A DNA stretch of 64,000 nucleotides from Circinella umbellata (taxonomy: Eukaryota > Mucoromycota > Mucoromycetes > Mucorales > Lichtheimiaceae): the NCBI GenBank assembly GCA_025093555.1, contig JAIWNF010000046.1, positions 1-64,000 on the forward strand, given 5' to 3'. Positions 11,511 through 23,060 of the stretch are shown one piece after another; position 1 is the stretch's first letter; each line of letters opens with the position of its first letter. The notes beneath the pieces are model-generated. The model had not been told where the DNA came from and ran no database searches. It saw only the letters and a list, made by a program, of their open reading frames with translations. The translations under genes were made by a program, and so were the position numbers.

Positions 11511-12238
11511 TGATTAGAGGTTCGTTATCCAACATTTGTTCGTAATATTAAACCTGGATGTATTATAAATACCTCGGCTATGTTGGTGCACTATTTACTC
11601 CATTATACGCGGCTTCAAAACATGGTGTACGTCTCTATGATTACTATTATTTATATCTTCTGTTTTTTTTTGTTACATTATTAATATTATCTTTTTTTTT
11701 CTTTCGGTTTTTTATTAGATTATAGGACTTACTAAAAATTATGGAACTCTTTTTCCATCGACAGGGATACGAGTAAATCCAGTAGCTCCTCATTTTGTTG
11801 GTTTGTATCGTCACATCACAATTTATATTCTGTGTCTCCTCTTCGTGTTGTTTATCTTCTTTTGTATTAAGAAACTCAATCTTTTTTTTATTTATTTTAT
11901 AGATACACCCATGATTACTGGTTCATCAATAGCATTACGTATGGTCCCAATGTTTCGATGTATTGAAGCTTATATTCGTCTTATAGAAGATGATTCACTT
12001 GATGGTATGTACATACTAACAGTAATAACACAACTTTTTTTAAAAAAAAACTTCACCTAATAATATTGATAAAAAAACTCATACAATGTATATTGTAGGT
12101 GATGTTGTCGTTGTTACATCACGAAAAACGTATACTGAATAACGTTATCCTGATTCAACATCTGAAAAATTGGATCAACTCTGTTCTGAACGAAAACTTC
12201 AATATCAAGAACAAATAAATAAAGAGGCAAGACGGTGA
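11508..12238 (+). pseudogene. 3' half of a short-chain dehydrogenase/reductase, broken
   Basis: Coding-like sequence starts abruptly at the end of copy A with a segment reading NIKPGCIINTS (strand with the catalytic Ser). After a one-base frameshift near 11577 it continues GYVGALFTPLYAASKHG, which holds the SDR YxxxK active site. Further exons read IIGLTKNYG...GIRVNPVAPHFV, DTPMITGSS...SLDG and GDVVVVTSRKTYTE, joined by ordinary introns. A TAA at about 12140 interrupts the frame, but an in-frame tail (RYPDSTSEKLDQLCSER...) continues to TGA at 12236-12238. The Rossmann N-terminus with the cofactor-binding glycines is missing. It resembles 15-hydroxyprostaglandin-dehydrogenase-like SDRs. Confidence 0.75.
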
Positions 12239-14223
12239 TGAAAAAAAAAGATGATAATAATGATGCCATTTCATTGGATATTATATCCTGAGCAATATCA
12301 AATTATACTCCTACATACATTAGTATACTTTCTTTTTTTTTGTATAAAACATTCTGTTTAAAAATATAATAAATATTTTTTGATAAACTATTGTTCTTTA
12401 ATTATAAAATTGTTGTTGGAACTTTACAAGCGTATTTATTGAGATCCAATAAATATTTTCCCTTGCAACAGTAAATATTTGGGTATATAGTCAATATTAT
12501 ACACATAATATATATATATATATATACTATCTAATTCTTTTGTTTTTCTATAACATCGGCAAAAAAAAAATGTTCCAATCAGCTGCTCAATTACTTGGTA
12601 AAGTATGAAATTATTGATCGGCCCTTGCACCATGCATATAAGCCTGATCAATAACACAAAATGCAATGAAGGGAGGATATTTCAAATGGATGAGAGACAG
12701 TAATTATGATATTTAATAATTAAATTATTATTGCATGGAATATTATGATTTTTCTTATCAAACACTTTCATATGCTTCATTGCTAAATAAGTTGACGATC
12801 TACGAACCTTTTTTTTTCTTTTCTGTTTTTCTTTATTTTACATATGCGGTTAACGAACCAACATAATTGAAGTATGTATTTAGTAATAACCGTGATAATA
12901 AGTGGCTACTACTACAATATGGTCTGTCTTCTACTTTTGATCATATTTGCTCCAACATACATTTCCTGATTTCCAAATCCCATATATTTCCTTATGAACC
13001 TTCATAACGCTCTTACTATGCACTTATTTTGATACCAGTAAAAAAAAAAGACATCCTCTTCGCAAGTTTCGTCCGCCAAAATCTTATCTTCTGTCATTTT
13101 GTCTCCAGCATTGCTAAGCAATACTTCTTTAATCTCCGACATATGGTTATATAAAAATGTTCTGTAACCAAAAAGAAAACTTTTTTGCAAGTAAGCACTG
13201 TGAAGTTAAGTTATTTTTTATATACAAGGACGTTGAGAAATCGCGTTCAAGTGGTTCGTCTCCATACTGCTGCGTCATTTTTATTTTTAAGAACGTTGAG
13301 AAATCGCGTTCGAGTAGTGCGTCTCCATACGGCTGCGTCATTTTGTTTTTTTTTCTGGGACGATGAGATCTCTCGTGCCACTGCTAGGCGATGAGAAATC
13401 TCGTCATAGTAGTACTTTGGTTTTTCACCCACACCCTAAATGATGGACTTGCGTTATCCTAGTAGCTATTTACTCATTGTTATGTCTTTTAACTTTGTAG
13501 GTCTGCATATGGAAATTTAAAAAATATACCAAGACTTCATTCTTCTTCGACCGAATGTTTAATATCATGGTCTGGTTGTCCTTTTAGGTTTTTTTTCCTG
13601 CTTTTTTACAACCTTCTACATTCAATATATAAAGCCGTTAAACCTAATGTCTTCTTTTCCAATCCATTTTACGCCATCTTACATGTACCCAATATTTTTT
13701 TTTTTTTGCTTTTCTCCTCTCCTCCCTATTACATGTATACATGCAGTAGATTCCAAATTCAACTTGTCCTCACAAAAAAAAATAAGACCAATTTAGAATT
13801 GGAAAATGGTACTAATCCTGGGTATTTCAAATAATCAAATGATTGTTGCTTTGCCTTTTTATGGTTATTTTATTTATTTTGTCGATTATTATAATGATGT
13901 CGCACTTGTCTAATTGAAAGGAGCTACATGTGCCAAGTTTTTGTAGGGTTTGATATCATTATTTGTCGTACCTTTTTAACAAAGTCATTATCTACTTTCT
14001 TTTTTACTGCGATGGATGGAAACAGATAGTTTCAACTCCAAAATCTTATATATAATAAACAATTCAATAAAATTACCTTCCTTATATGGATTAGGCTTCT
14101 TTTTCCAACCCAACTGATTTTTATCTTACTGCCACAACCTCGAAAATAATTTTTTTCTGCGTATTTACATACAATATTATTTGTTGTCCCTAAACTTCAA
14201 TACTTCTTATTCCTCAAACACAG
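12239..14223. other. Gene-free stretch within the first accessory island
   Basis: No gene is recognisable. It contains poly-T runs, a short tandem repeat (13228-13406), and towards its end probably unrecognised upstream parts of the decayed helicase that becomes readable from 14224. Confidence 0.5.
13228..13406. repeat. 63-base tandem duplication with further half copies
   Basis: The units 13228-13290 and 13291-13353 are near-identical; each holds GTTGAGAAATCGCGTTC followed by CGTCTCCATAC and GCTGCGTCATTTT. Two further variants of the 17-base core, GATGAGATCTCTCGTGC at 13362 and GATGAGAAATCTCGTCA at 13390, follow. The region is GC-richer than its surroundings. Its nature is unknown; it could be part of a mobile element. 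Confidence 0.75.
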
Positions 14224-15493
14224 ATACTCAGTGAAGCAAGATTGATTATCTGGGATGAAGCACCGATGTGTCATAAGTTTGCATTAGAGACTGTTGATCG
14301 GTTACTGAGGGAAACCACAAGTATTAATGAACGACAGCTGCTCCATGTTCCGTTTGGTGAAAAGCCTGTTGGTATAGGTGATGATTTTCGGCAAACTCTC
14401 CCTATTATAACTAAGGGCACAAAAGCAGATTTTCTAGATGCCTCTTTGATCAACTCTTATCTTTTTCATAACAACATTGTTCATCGACTTCGTCTCACTC
14501 AAAATATGCGTGTTCAACAAAGCTCTGATCCAGCAGTTGCTACTCAACCTCAGCAATTTGCTGATTATCTTTTACGCATACGTAGGTGAAGGAAGAGAAT
14601 CAGAAATAAATATTCCTGATTCTGATGCTGTAACTATTGATTTGCCTTGCGAATCATGTATCACAAGTAGCAGCCTTACAACTATTGTAGGAGCTGCTTA
14701 TCCCAACTTGAAGAAGAATTATAATGATCGCAATTATATGACAGATTGTGCTATTTTACCACCTTACAATGACGACGTCCGTGAACTTAATAATGCAGCA
14801 CATTATATTTTTCCTGGCGAATAATATGAATACATTTTTTCTGATGACATCGTTGATTCTGAAGCATTTGCCACAATTCATCCACCTGAATATCTAAACA
14901 CAACTTTATTAAACAACTATCCTCCACATCAAGTATCGCTTAGACTACATTAATTAACCAATTATGCTACTTCGTAATATCAATCCCCAAAAGGGTTTAT
15001 GTAATGGAACACGCTTAATATGTCTAAACTTTTTACCACATGTTATAGAAGCTAAAATTTCCCAAGGACATTTTGCAGGTATCATATAATAACTTTTCTT
15101 TTTTAACTTTATTAATGTTCTATAAAATAATTTATATACCTATGTTTTCTATGCTATCATTTAGGTGAAATTGTCTATATCCCTCGCATTACTCTATACT
15201 CCTCTAAAGACAATGACCTTCCATTTAAACTATGCCGCCGCCAATTTCCTGTTGTTCCTGCATTCGTGATGACTATTAACAAATCACAAGGCCAAACACT
15301 TAATCGCACTATACTTTGTCTATATAAACCTGTCTTTGCTCACGGCCAACTATATGTAGCATTATCTCGAGTACGCACACTAGACTCACTCTCTATTTTT
15401 CTTCTTCCTCCTTCTCCATCTTCTCCGGAACAATCTCCTCCACCTACCTCCACTTCAAACAGCCAATATAGTTTACCAACAAGCTTTCTCTAA
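14224..15493 (+). pseudogene. PIF1/Helitron-type helicase, C-terminal remnant
   Basis: The fragment opens with the Walker B motif IIWDEAPM, then GDDFRQTLPI (motif III), then LRLTQNMR. A frameshift near 14580, about four extra bases, moves the frame to YVGEGRESEINIP. A stop follows at about 14821, then YIFSDDIVDSEAF, further stops near 14950, and the end MTINKSQGQTL and LYVALSRVRTL (motifs V and VI). A probable intron lies at about 15080-15164. The P-loop part is missing. Such helicases occur as the C-terminal domain of Helitron Rep-Hel proteins; the Rep domain is not seen here. Confidence 0.85.
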
Positions 15494-15654
15494 TCTGCAT
15501 ACCTAATAATCAACTTGAACTTAGTATCTTAATAATGGTACTTCTAAAAGAGACATTAACATTTAGTTAATAGTCTAAAAAATGGAATTTTTTTTTTGCT
15601 TTTATAATTTCATAGGAAAAAACATTAGTGTCACGAATAGTATAATTTAGAATT

Positions 15655-15785
15655 TTTATTGAAGTGGGATGGGGGGTTTGGGGGCTTGCCCCCAACGAGC
15701 CGCCAAACCGCAGCTCCGGAGGGGTTGACACGAAGCGAAGCGGAGGGGCTCAACCCACGAAGGTGCGAAGGTGAAGAAGGCTCGT
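15655..15785. repeat. GC-rich dispersed repeat, related copy
   Basis: A sharply GC-rich block in AT-rich DNA, with GGGGGCTTGCCCCCAACG, a CGAAGCGAAGCGG motif and GGGGCTCAACCC. It shares the GAAGCGAAG core, in inverse sense, with the copies at 15908 and 16752, but is otherwise divergent. The open frames across it reflect its base composition and are not credible genes. Confidence 0.6.
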
Positions 15786-15907
15786 AATAATAATAATACA
15801 TATACTTGATTAGAATCTCAATATGAGGCACTTTTTTCCCATTTACTTTTTTTTACTGTCTCTATATGCCTATATCCAATAAAGTAATCTTAATAATTAC
15901 AACAACC

Positions 15908-16046
15908 CTTCCTCGCTTCGCTCGGATAAATGAGCCCCTTCGCTTCGCTTCGGGTCATTTAGCGGTTTGCGTCGCAAAGGGGGTTCCCCCCTTTGACCCC
16001 CAACGGCGCTTCGCGCCTGGTAGCAACGATATTCAAGGCTGTATAA
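15908..16046 (+). repeat. GC-rich dispersed repeat, copy 1
   Basis: A block of about 140 bases beginning CCTCGCTTCGCT, with TGAGCCCCTTCGCTTCGCTT, GTCGCAAAGGGGGTT, TTTGACCCCCAA, and a conserved end GGCGCTTCGCGCCTGGTAGC followed by AAGGCTGTATA. The order of all blocks is the same as in copy 2 at 16752-16892, and both face the same way. G and C runs are arranged palindromically. It could be a SINE or a MITE interior; no polymerase III promoter was recognised. Confidence 0.8.
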
Positions 16047-16751
16047 TACTTTTTGAGAAAAAAATATATAATAGATGCCAGTGTAAAAAATCACAAATAA
16101 TAATAATAATAATGTAGTGAATCAATCAAATCATCTATGAGAATATATTATACATGTATAGTATGGCATTTAGAAAAAAGTCAATTGATGCTTTTGTTCT
16201 AAACTGTTTTGAACTGCTCATTAAATTTTCTGTAGTGTGTGAAGAAACACACATATAACCCCGATATCGATGCATTATTTGTACTTGTTTGTCAACACTT
16301 GTAAGCCATCTGGAGCAAAAAAAAACGCGATACATGCTAAAGACTATATTATTCTATTGATATATATATATTGAAAGAAAATGTACATTAGAGATAAGAA
16401 AAAAATTGGAGATATGATAGTTCGAACAAACAGAAACACAATTGTATGATAGTAAAAGTTTAGACAAAATCATTATGATAGTCAATCGTTGATACAAATT
16501 CGATAAGAAATGCAAGAAATACAATAGATATCGATACGGTTTAAAGAAGTTAAAAGACGACCATTTTGCACCTTATTGCGATATTGTGACATTGTGATTT
16601 TTTATTTTACAGCACACGCTATTTATTATTACACCTCATAAAATGTTAACTCAGTCATTTTTCCTTTTTTGTGTAGTAGTAAGTTTTACTAATAAAATTT
16701 CCTTTTTTGTGTAAAAGTTGTTATTTTAATAATATAGACTAGCGTTTGCCT

Positions 16752-16892
16752 GCCTCGCTTCGCTTCGGCTGAATGAGCCCCTACGCTTCGCTTCGGGTCA
16801 TTCAACGGGAAACACGTCGCAAGGGGGGTAAACCCCCCTTGACCCCCCAAAAAGGCGCTTCGCGCCTGGTAGCGACGATGCCCAAGGCTGTA
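16752..16892 (+). repeat. GC-rich dispersed repeat, copy 2
   Basis: Matches the repeat at 15908-16046 in order and orientation: CCTCGCTTCGCTTCGG, GAATGAGCCCCTACGCTTCG, GTCGCAAGGGGGGTAAACC, TTGACCCCCCAAAAA, then GGCGCTTCGCGCCTGGTAGC and CAAGGCTGTATAG. The flanks outside the blocks differ, so the units moved or spread as a unit of about 140 bases. Confidence 0.8.
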
Positions 16893-18902
16893 TAGTTGTT
16901 TTGTGGATCCAGTCAAATAAAGAAATAGAGTGTGATAGTATAGCAATAAGATGTCTTTACAGTTGAATAGTGACATTTTATTAAACGAAAAGCAAAAAAA
17001 TTAAATAATATTAATGCTATGACTGTATAATTTACTACTGTGGTAATAATATGGTGAGAATTACGTACTTTAGTTTTGTAATAATTACTGTCTTTGATAG
17101 ATAAAAAAAAAATTAAAAGGGAGTGGGTTATTATTTATCGATCAGAGAGTATAATATTATTTACTGACACATTAACAGGTTGTTCAAGAAATTTCTGGAA
17201 TTTAATAAAAAAGGAACAAAATATATAAAAGTTAATAAAAGTAGGGTTGGTCTTATCGAATTTTTACAAAAGTACGTAAGGGTCATTGTTGAAAGAAACA
17301 TTAATAACTTAAGATAATGGATTCAATGTGTAAAAAATCATTATGAAAATGAAGGAGAAGGTGGAAGAGAAGAGGGAGGGAATATTTCATGATAGTCAAT
17401 ACGTATGTTTTGTAATAAGGCGATAAGCTTGCCTATCCTAATTAGCGATTATAAACAAATCTCTGTAATCTGTAACGCGTCAAAAGGCAATGTATAGCTG
17501 ATCATGCGAAAACATCTGATCAGGAAGATATGCATAAACATGTGTTAATGGTTAACCTTGCGATTAGTTTATACTAACAAAAAGCAAGTTTAAGTGGAAA
17601 TTATTCTCGAGATACTTCACGCAGTAACCCAGAAGATTGTGAAGAGCTGATAAGCTTAATTCGTGGTAGATGGACACGATTTCCAACATAAATTTTACCT
17701 GTCTCAGCTAGTATGAAGTGTGAATCCAGTTTCCTGAAAATTACTTTTGTTTTGTTACAAAGACCTTGTGCTGGATTCAAGAATAACAGGCCGGTAGAAT
17801 TTTGGATGAAGTTAATGGGGTGGAAATGCTATCAAATTTAAACAAAATATAAAAGAAAAGCGGCTATGCTGAATAAATAACTTGTAATAATTATTTAATA
17901 TAACAGAAACGTAGCAAATTAACTTGTAAATATTTGCATTAATTACGGAAGCTGTCTTTTCTTTTTAGCAGATATGTGTGTTAGCTACGTAAAATAGACA
18001 TTGTGGTTAAAATCTCGGCAGAAATTTGATTGGTATATCCTTCTCTAGGATTTGTATCTGCACTCAAATATTCACGACATTTAACCTGGAAATAAGTCAT
18101 TGGCGGCACCATTTAAAAAAACGACCATAGCAGTTTTTGCTTAAAATATTGTTCTTCAGCATAATATTGCAGATTAACTGTTATTTTAAATTTTGAGTTT
18201 ATGTTTTATCCTCTCATATAGCAACGTTGCCGATCAAGAACAAAATACCAGTCCAAAGCTACGGAGTGAAACTTATTACGGATCCGATGTCCAATGATGA
18301 TATAGAATATCATAGTTGTGGAAAAGACTTTTTACTATGATAAAAAAAACCTACAAATATGGATGTGGAGAGACACATGTAATAGAGTTTTGCAAAAAAA
18401 TAAAAATATAACCAAAGACAAACATTGCCTTTCGATTGATGGTAAAATCATTACAATTTCCATAGTAGCAATAGGTCGAAACAAAAACCCTTTCCGCAGA
18501 CAACTTTTTTATATTAATTTCCAGCAACCAATGTTTTTATATCGGAATAGCTGACAATTATCTTTAAAATACAGTGAGCAAATGAAAAGCAAAAAAATAG
18601 GAATTCAAAGGCAGACTATCTTACAAAAAAGGAAATTTTAACGTTCAACTATCTTAATATACTAGTTTTTGGATTTTATATAAATAGCGTATCCAAACGA
18701 TGCATTAACTTATTACTTCTATACGTGTAAAAATTAAATCAATTGGTCAGAAAGAATAGCGTGTTCAATTGTAATCATTAGAAACGAAATGATTGTAGAA
18801 AAGAGGGGGTCGGTTTTTTTGTTCCTATCATAATAGTTACTAATAGATACAGTGCTTAATATCAGTACATAGCCCAGAAAATTTATTGGGGAATAAATAA
18901 TA
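16893..18902. other. Gene-free stretch in the first accessory island
   Basis: No intact gene. Around 18217-18560 several short frame fragments separated by stops (for example TYKYGCGETHVIEF) recall the YG.GE motif of the repeated family. The match is too weak to call a relic. The rest is AT-rich without recognisable features. Confidence 0.4.
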
Positions 18903-19020
18903 CTGTCACCGCTCGCTATAACGATATTCGATATAACGATATTTCGATACGTAAAACGGTATTTCTATATAACGATAGGGTTTTGGGGTTCAAGACAGAT
19001 TAAGCGGGGAAATATCGTTA
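18903..19020 (+). mobile_element. Transposon-end fragment (copy 2 of 2)
   Basis: Begins GTCACCGCTCGCTATAACGA at 18905, continues with tandem GATATAACGATATTTCGATA-like units, and ends GACAGATTAAGCGGGGAAA near 19012. It matches the inverted copy at 2242-2340 in all blocks. No opposite terminal repeat was found nearby, so this looks like one end of a larger lost element or a truncated MITE. Confidence 0.6.
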
Positions 19021-19123
19021 ATTCCTTTATAGACTAGAGATAAAGACCTATAAGTACATATGCTATAATCATCTTTTTCACTTTATTGGAGCCGAAATAC
19101 AAAGAAATAAATATAAAAGAAAA

Positions 19124-19728
19124 GGGTGCACGAGATTTTTGGGTAGTAAACCTTCCTAATTTGGGCTTTTGGGTACTTGGCCACTGAAAATTTGGGTACT
19201 TCGCCACCGAAGGAGCCCAAAACTACCCAAAGCTATCTAGAACTACCCAAAAGTGCCTGAAAAAAGGTATCTTTTTTTTTTCTTTTTACATTTTTGATTA
19301 TTATTGGGTACTATGACACACCATACTCTAGTCAATATTATCAGCTATGAATTTTTATATGATATTGAAATCTAATAAAAAACAATAACAAAAATAACAA
19401 AAATAAGAGTAAAGCTATAACGCCCAAAAGGACCCAAAAATTTCGACTTCCTTTTTTTATATATATGATCCGTTAAGATTAAATTTTTATTATGATAGCC
19501 ACATATAATTAATAAATCAAAGGGGTGTGCCATCGAAAGAGCAAATAATAACAAATGAAACGAAAGAGAGAGGAAGCAATAGAGCAGAAGACAACGTAAA
19601 TCAAATTGTAAAAGGATAATAATGCTAAAGTAGCAAAACATCGACTTCCTACATTCTACTTGACCAGAAAAATTGACTGCTTTACTTTTATTAACAAAAA
19701 TGGAAGTACCCAAAAATTTAGTGCACCC
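19124..19728. mobile_element. About 600-base element with terminal inverted repeats
   Basis: GGGTGCACGAGATTTTTGGG at the left end returns inverted at the right end (about 19707-19728, reading inward GGGTGCACTAAATTTTTGGG), with two mismatches in 20. Just inside the left end are more copies of TTTGGGTA and its complement TACCCAAA, forming local palindromes. The interior has no recognisable protein. I found no convincing target duplication, so the superfamily is open. Confidence 0.55.
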
Positions 19729-20029
19729 TCGCAATATCCAAAGGTTGTTATTGCATCACGTATCGTAACGCTAATGGCTGAACTTCAGGCTGACCAAAAA
19801 AAAATTGTATATTACCTTCCAAGTTTCATTTTTGGTATCTGTGAAAAAAATTCTAAAGCCTTTTCCCTGTCCCCAGCAGGGTTTTTTTTCTAACTTTCTA
19901 TGAGTTTTCCCAATTATATGCCTTAACAGACGCTGGATTATAGATGATATAAAAAATTTTAATGTACCTGTGAAAGATTGCCAATGACAAGGGTGAGTTG
20001 CAATACAGTCTAAATTACGTTTTTATACT

Positions 20030-20700
20030 TCTCCCACACCATATTCTATCTCATCTTTACCTAATGCTAGATCGAGGTGTATGTCTTGAATATAGTTTGC
20101 AACAGGATTGATATCTTCGTCTGTATAGTTACTAATTCGATGAGCAAGTGTTGCTATGCAATATTTATATAATACGTACAAAGTTATAAATCATCAATTT
20201 TAACAATAAAAGCGCCCCATCTTTAATTATACACACCTTGTAATAAAAGCTAAACATATGCATATATCACATCGGCTCCAGTACATATTTGTTTGTTGTT
20301 GTTCCCTCGCATTTAAAATTATATGGCATTCTTGGGAAATGAATTCGGTTAATTTGGGTAATGATCGGTCGTTTTCAGATAGTAGGGTCCCAATTCTTTT
20401 TCTGATAAACAAATAATCAATCCATTATTTTCTTAGTTATCAAAGATAATAAACACGGCACAGCTATATAATGAATGATAGATTAATATAAAAACGCTTG
20501 GGTCTACGTATCCACTAATTCACCAGATGATACATACCGTTCAAATAAACATTTTGTAACGAACATAAAGATGATATATATCTTCCAAGTACCCTTTGTT
20601 GATGTTTGTGTTCCTTTCAAAATAATCTCAATTGTTCATGATGTCGTGTAAAGTACGTAGTAGAAGAGCAAGTATCGCTTAATTACTGTATTTTACAGTT
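20030..20700 (-). pseudogene. Repeated family copy C, old relic
   Basis: On the minus strand, pieces align with copies A and B in order. GGTACTTGGAAGATATAT matches the end of the exon encoding AYLEDVI. CATTCATTATATAGCTGTGC matches the next acceptor. Then follows KLTEFISQECHIILNARE (compare NLPESIQNILQKCREI), and after a deletion MYWSRCDICICLAFITR (compare RIWSRLDTCFDNLHIDTR). Last comes IATLAHRISNYT...LDLALGKDEIEYGVGE (compare VATLARVNSGRT...PDLVLSQDNIEYGIAE). Exons are shortened and frames broken. The IEYG.GE core is kept in this old copy. Confidence 0.7.
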
Positions 20701-21619
20701 CTTCCTGTTTCAAAAAGAGACACGACTCAACCTTCGAAGTTGTTTGTTTTACTCCTTTTCTAATAATACGTAGAGCTGGGATAATTGGTGACCGATTTAC
20801 AGTAGAAGTAGCCACTTATGTATTTGTTTTTTTGAAATTAAGTCAGCTGATGAAAATGAGCCATAAAATTTTGATACTAAATGAATATTAGCTACGTACG
20901 AGAGTATTAAAATGAACATGAAACATAATAGATCACAACACGTTATGAATTGTTTATATTTATTTACAGTTAACCCCCGCTTTTTTCACTTTCCTTTTTT
21001 GCTCACTCTACAAAATCTGCATCATCTTTTTGGAAATGTCTAAAAAACATCAATAAATTCGCAATTTGCAACACGTGTTCAGCAGTTGTTGCACTTATAG
21101 AGGGAATATATATACTATTATATAGATAGCAGTTACGTATATGTTTGTTAGTAGCATGATCCATTTAATAATAGAAGTGTGATTGCCTTTATTTTACTTG
21201 TGAAAACTAAGTATTGCATATACGTATGCTTTTATATTTACATATTCTTGAAAGATTTCATCATTGTAATCCAAGACAGAAATAATAGCGATGCTTTGAC
21301 TGTAATTTAAATTAAGGTAAAAAATAAAATAAATCAAAAGTGAAAAGAAAAAATCATTGCTAAAGAACAATTAGTACTATTCAAATGAATTGATATTTCT
21401 GTTTTCTTCATAATTTGATATGTCTTCATGTACTTGTAATTATAGTTATATTGTCAAAAAGTATTATTATTAATCAAGAATAAGTTAATGCATATGAATA
21501 CTAGTCGTTGTTTACTATAAATATTTATCTGATTTCAACTCTCGTTTAGAAAATTCCTGTGTTACAAAAGGTGAGGATTAACTGTTTATTCTTTTTAATA
21601 TATATTTTTATAATCCTTT

Positions 21620-23060
21620 TTCCCCCGCCAAACAACGGTCCCAAAATGCCAATGGATGTTTGATCCAGGTTTGACAGCCTTCACATGCTCTGATGCTCTT
21701 TTAATGCGATCGCTTAATTTAGCTTTAAGTCTTACTGAAGCAGGTTCTTGTTGCTAACCACATCTTTGAGTTTTGACCAAAATTCTTCGATCAGGTTTTA
21801 AAAAAAAGGGGGGGGTACGTATGATGGAAGGTAAATAATTATGAAACAACATTCTATAATCAATTCTTTATATCAACTGTTCTATTAATAGCAGTATTGT
21901 CCATAACAAGATATTGATAGGGGAAATCACGGGCTTCAATTGCTGGTAAAGGCTTGCTCAATAAATTCCATGAAATCACTACCAGTTGTTACTTTTCGGG
22001 TTGCTGGGCCATTTTCTTCTTTTCCTTTCTTGGTGGTTGTACACAAACTTCCCGTCTGGACAATGAAATGACACCATGAGCAAGTAATGGCTCCCAATAT
22101 ATTGAGATTTGGTCCTTTTGTTTCAAAAGTGATTTTACGGCTTTCCAATGTTAGACCAACCGTAAGCACGATACATATTTATATTGAACCTCGCCTCATC
22201 AATGAAAACACGCTCAGAAAAGAATTTGATCCCGAGTGCCATCCATGCTGATGCAAATTTATACCTCTGTAAAATAGTTGTATCATCACCACGAGCAGCA
22301 AGTTGACGTTACAAGCGTTCAAAGGTGAGATGCCATTTTTTGCGTACATTGTCATTATCAGCTCAGCTGGTGATATTCAAATCTTATGAGATGTTGACAA
22401 AGTAAATCGGTGACAGCATTACAGCTGATTGTTGGTCGTTCATGGATCTTTTCAACGATGAAAACTGTATGCTCTTCATTGAGCTTGGATTTAGATTAAA
22501 ATTTATATTTTATTAATGTGGAAGACTAAATTGGCCTGTGCTCATAAGCATGCGGTCGCTTTCTTGCGGTGCTTTGACTTGAAATTATATAATGGTACGT
22601 AATAAAGATATGTAAAATTAACTGAACCCCCCCCCTCTTTAGAAGGAAAAGCTAAACTAGTGTGGGTAGTGGTAGATTAAGGTGAGCAGCTTTGATTTAA
22701 CACCAGTCTTTTTAGACGAGCCTGGAAATGCATCTTCATTATTGTTAAATGATTCGTTCCATAATCGACGCTTGGCAGTTGCATAACCCAAATTGACTTT
22801 GCCTGCAGCTACTCTAACAGAGATGCCTTTATTTCGTGTAATAAATTTATCAATTTTGCAACTTTGATATCATTTTTTATGTTGTATGGGCCACGAGGCT
22901 CTTGAAGCGAAGACATACTACTGCCATTGGTGAGTTCTTTGGGCTGCTTTTCTTTTTTTTTCTATCTTTTGCTTGTAATTGATTATGCAGTTACCTTCCC
23001 AGTCCATATAGTTTTTAACAAGTATAACTTGCTCGTCAGTAGTGGTAATGTTATTATTAC
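21620..23060 (-). pseudogene. Tc1/IS630-type DDE transposase, decayed
   Basis: Read on the minus strand, fragments appear in the order expected of a transposase. There is an N-terminal piece TTTDEQVILVKNYMDWEG, a helix-turn-helix region NKGISVRVAAGKVNLGYATA, and a linker LNEEHTVFIVEKIHERPTIS. The first catalytic Asp lies in VFIDEARFNINMYRAYGW, followed by a strand ending LNILGAITC. The second Asp lies in YQYLVMDNTAI, and the C-terminal IEEFWSKLKDVV completes the order. Frameshifts and stops separate them. A related, shorter relic lies at 40030-40420, same strand. Terminal repeats were not located. Confidence 0.75.

Noticed and set aside
15866..16117. Frames across the GC-rich repeats (also 15631-15831 and 16689-16976)
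   Set aside because: They follow the composition of the dispersed repeat and lack conserved features or start context.
18217..18560. Possible further relic of the repeated family (TYKYGCGETHVIEF)
   Set aside because: Only a short YGCGE-like match without surrounding alignment; too weak to call.
19372..19734. A 120-codon minus-strand frame inside the 19124-19728 element
   Set aside because: No recognisable motif; part of it is the terminal inverted repeat, so it was taken as chance.
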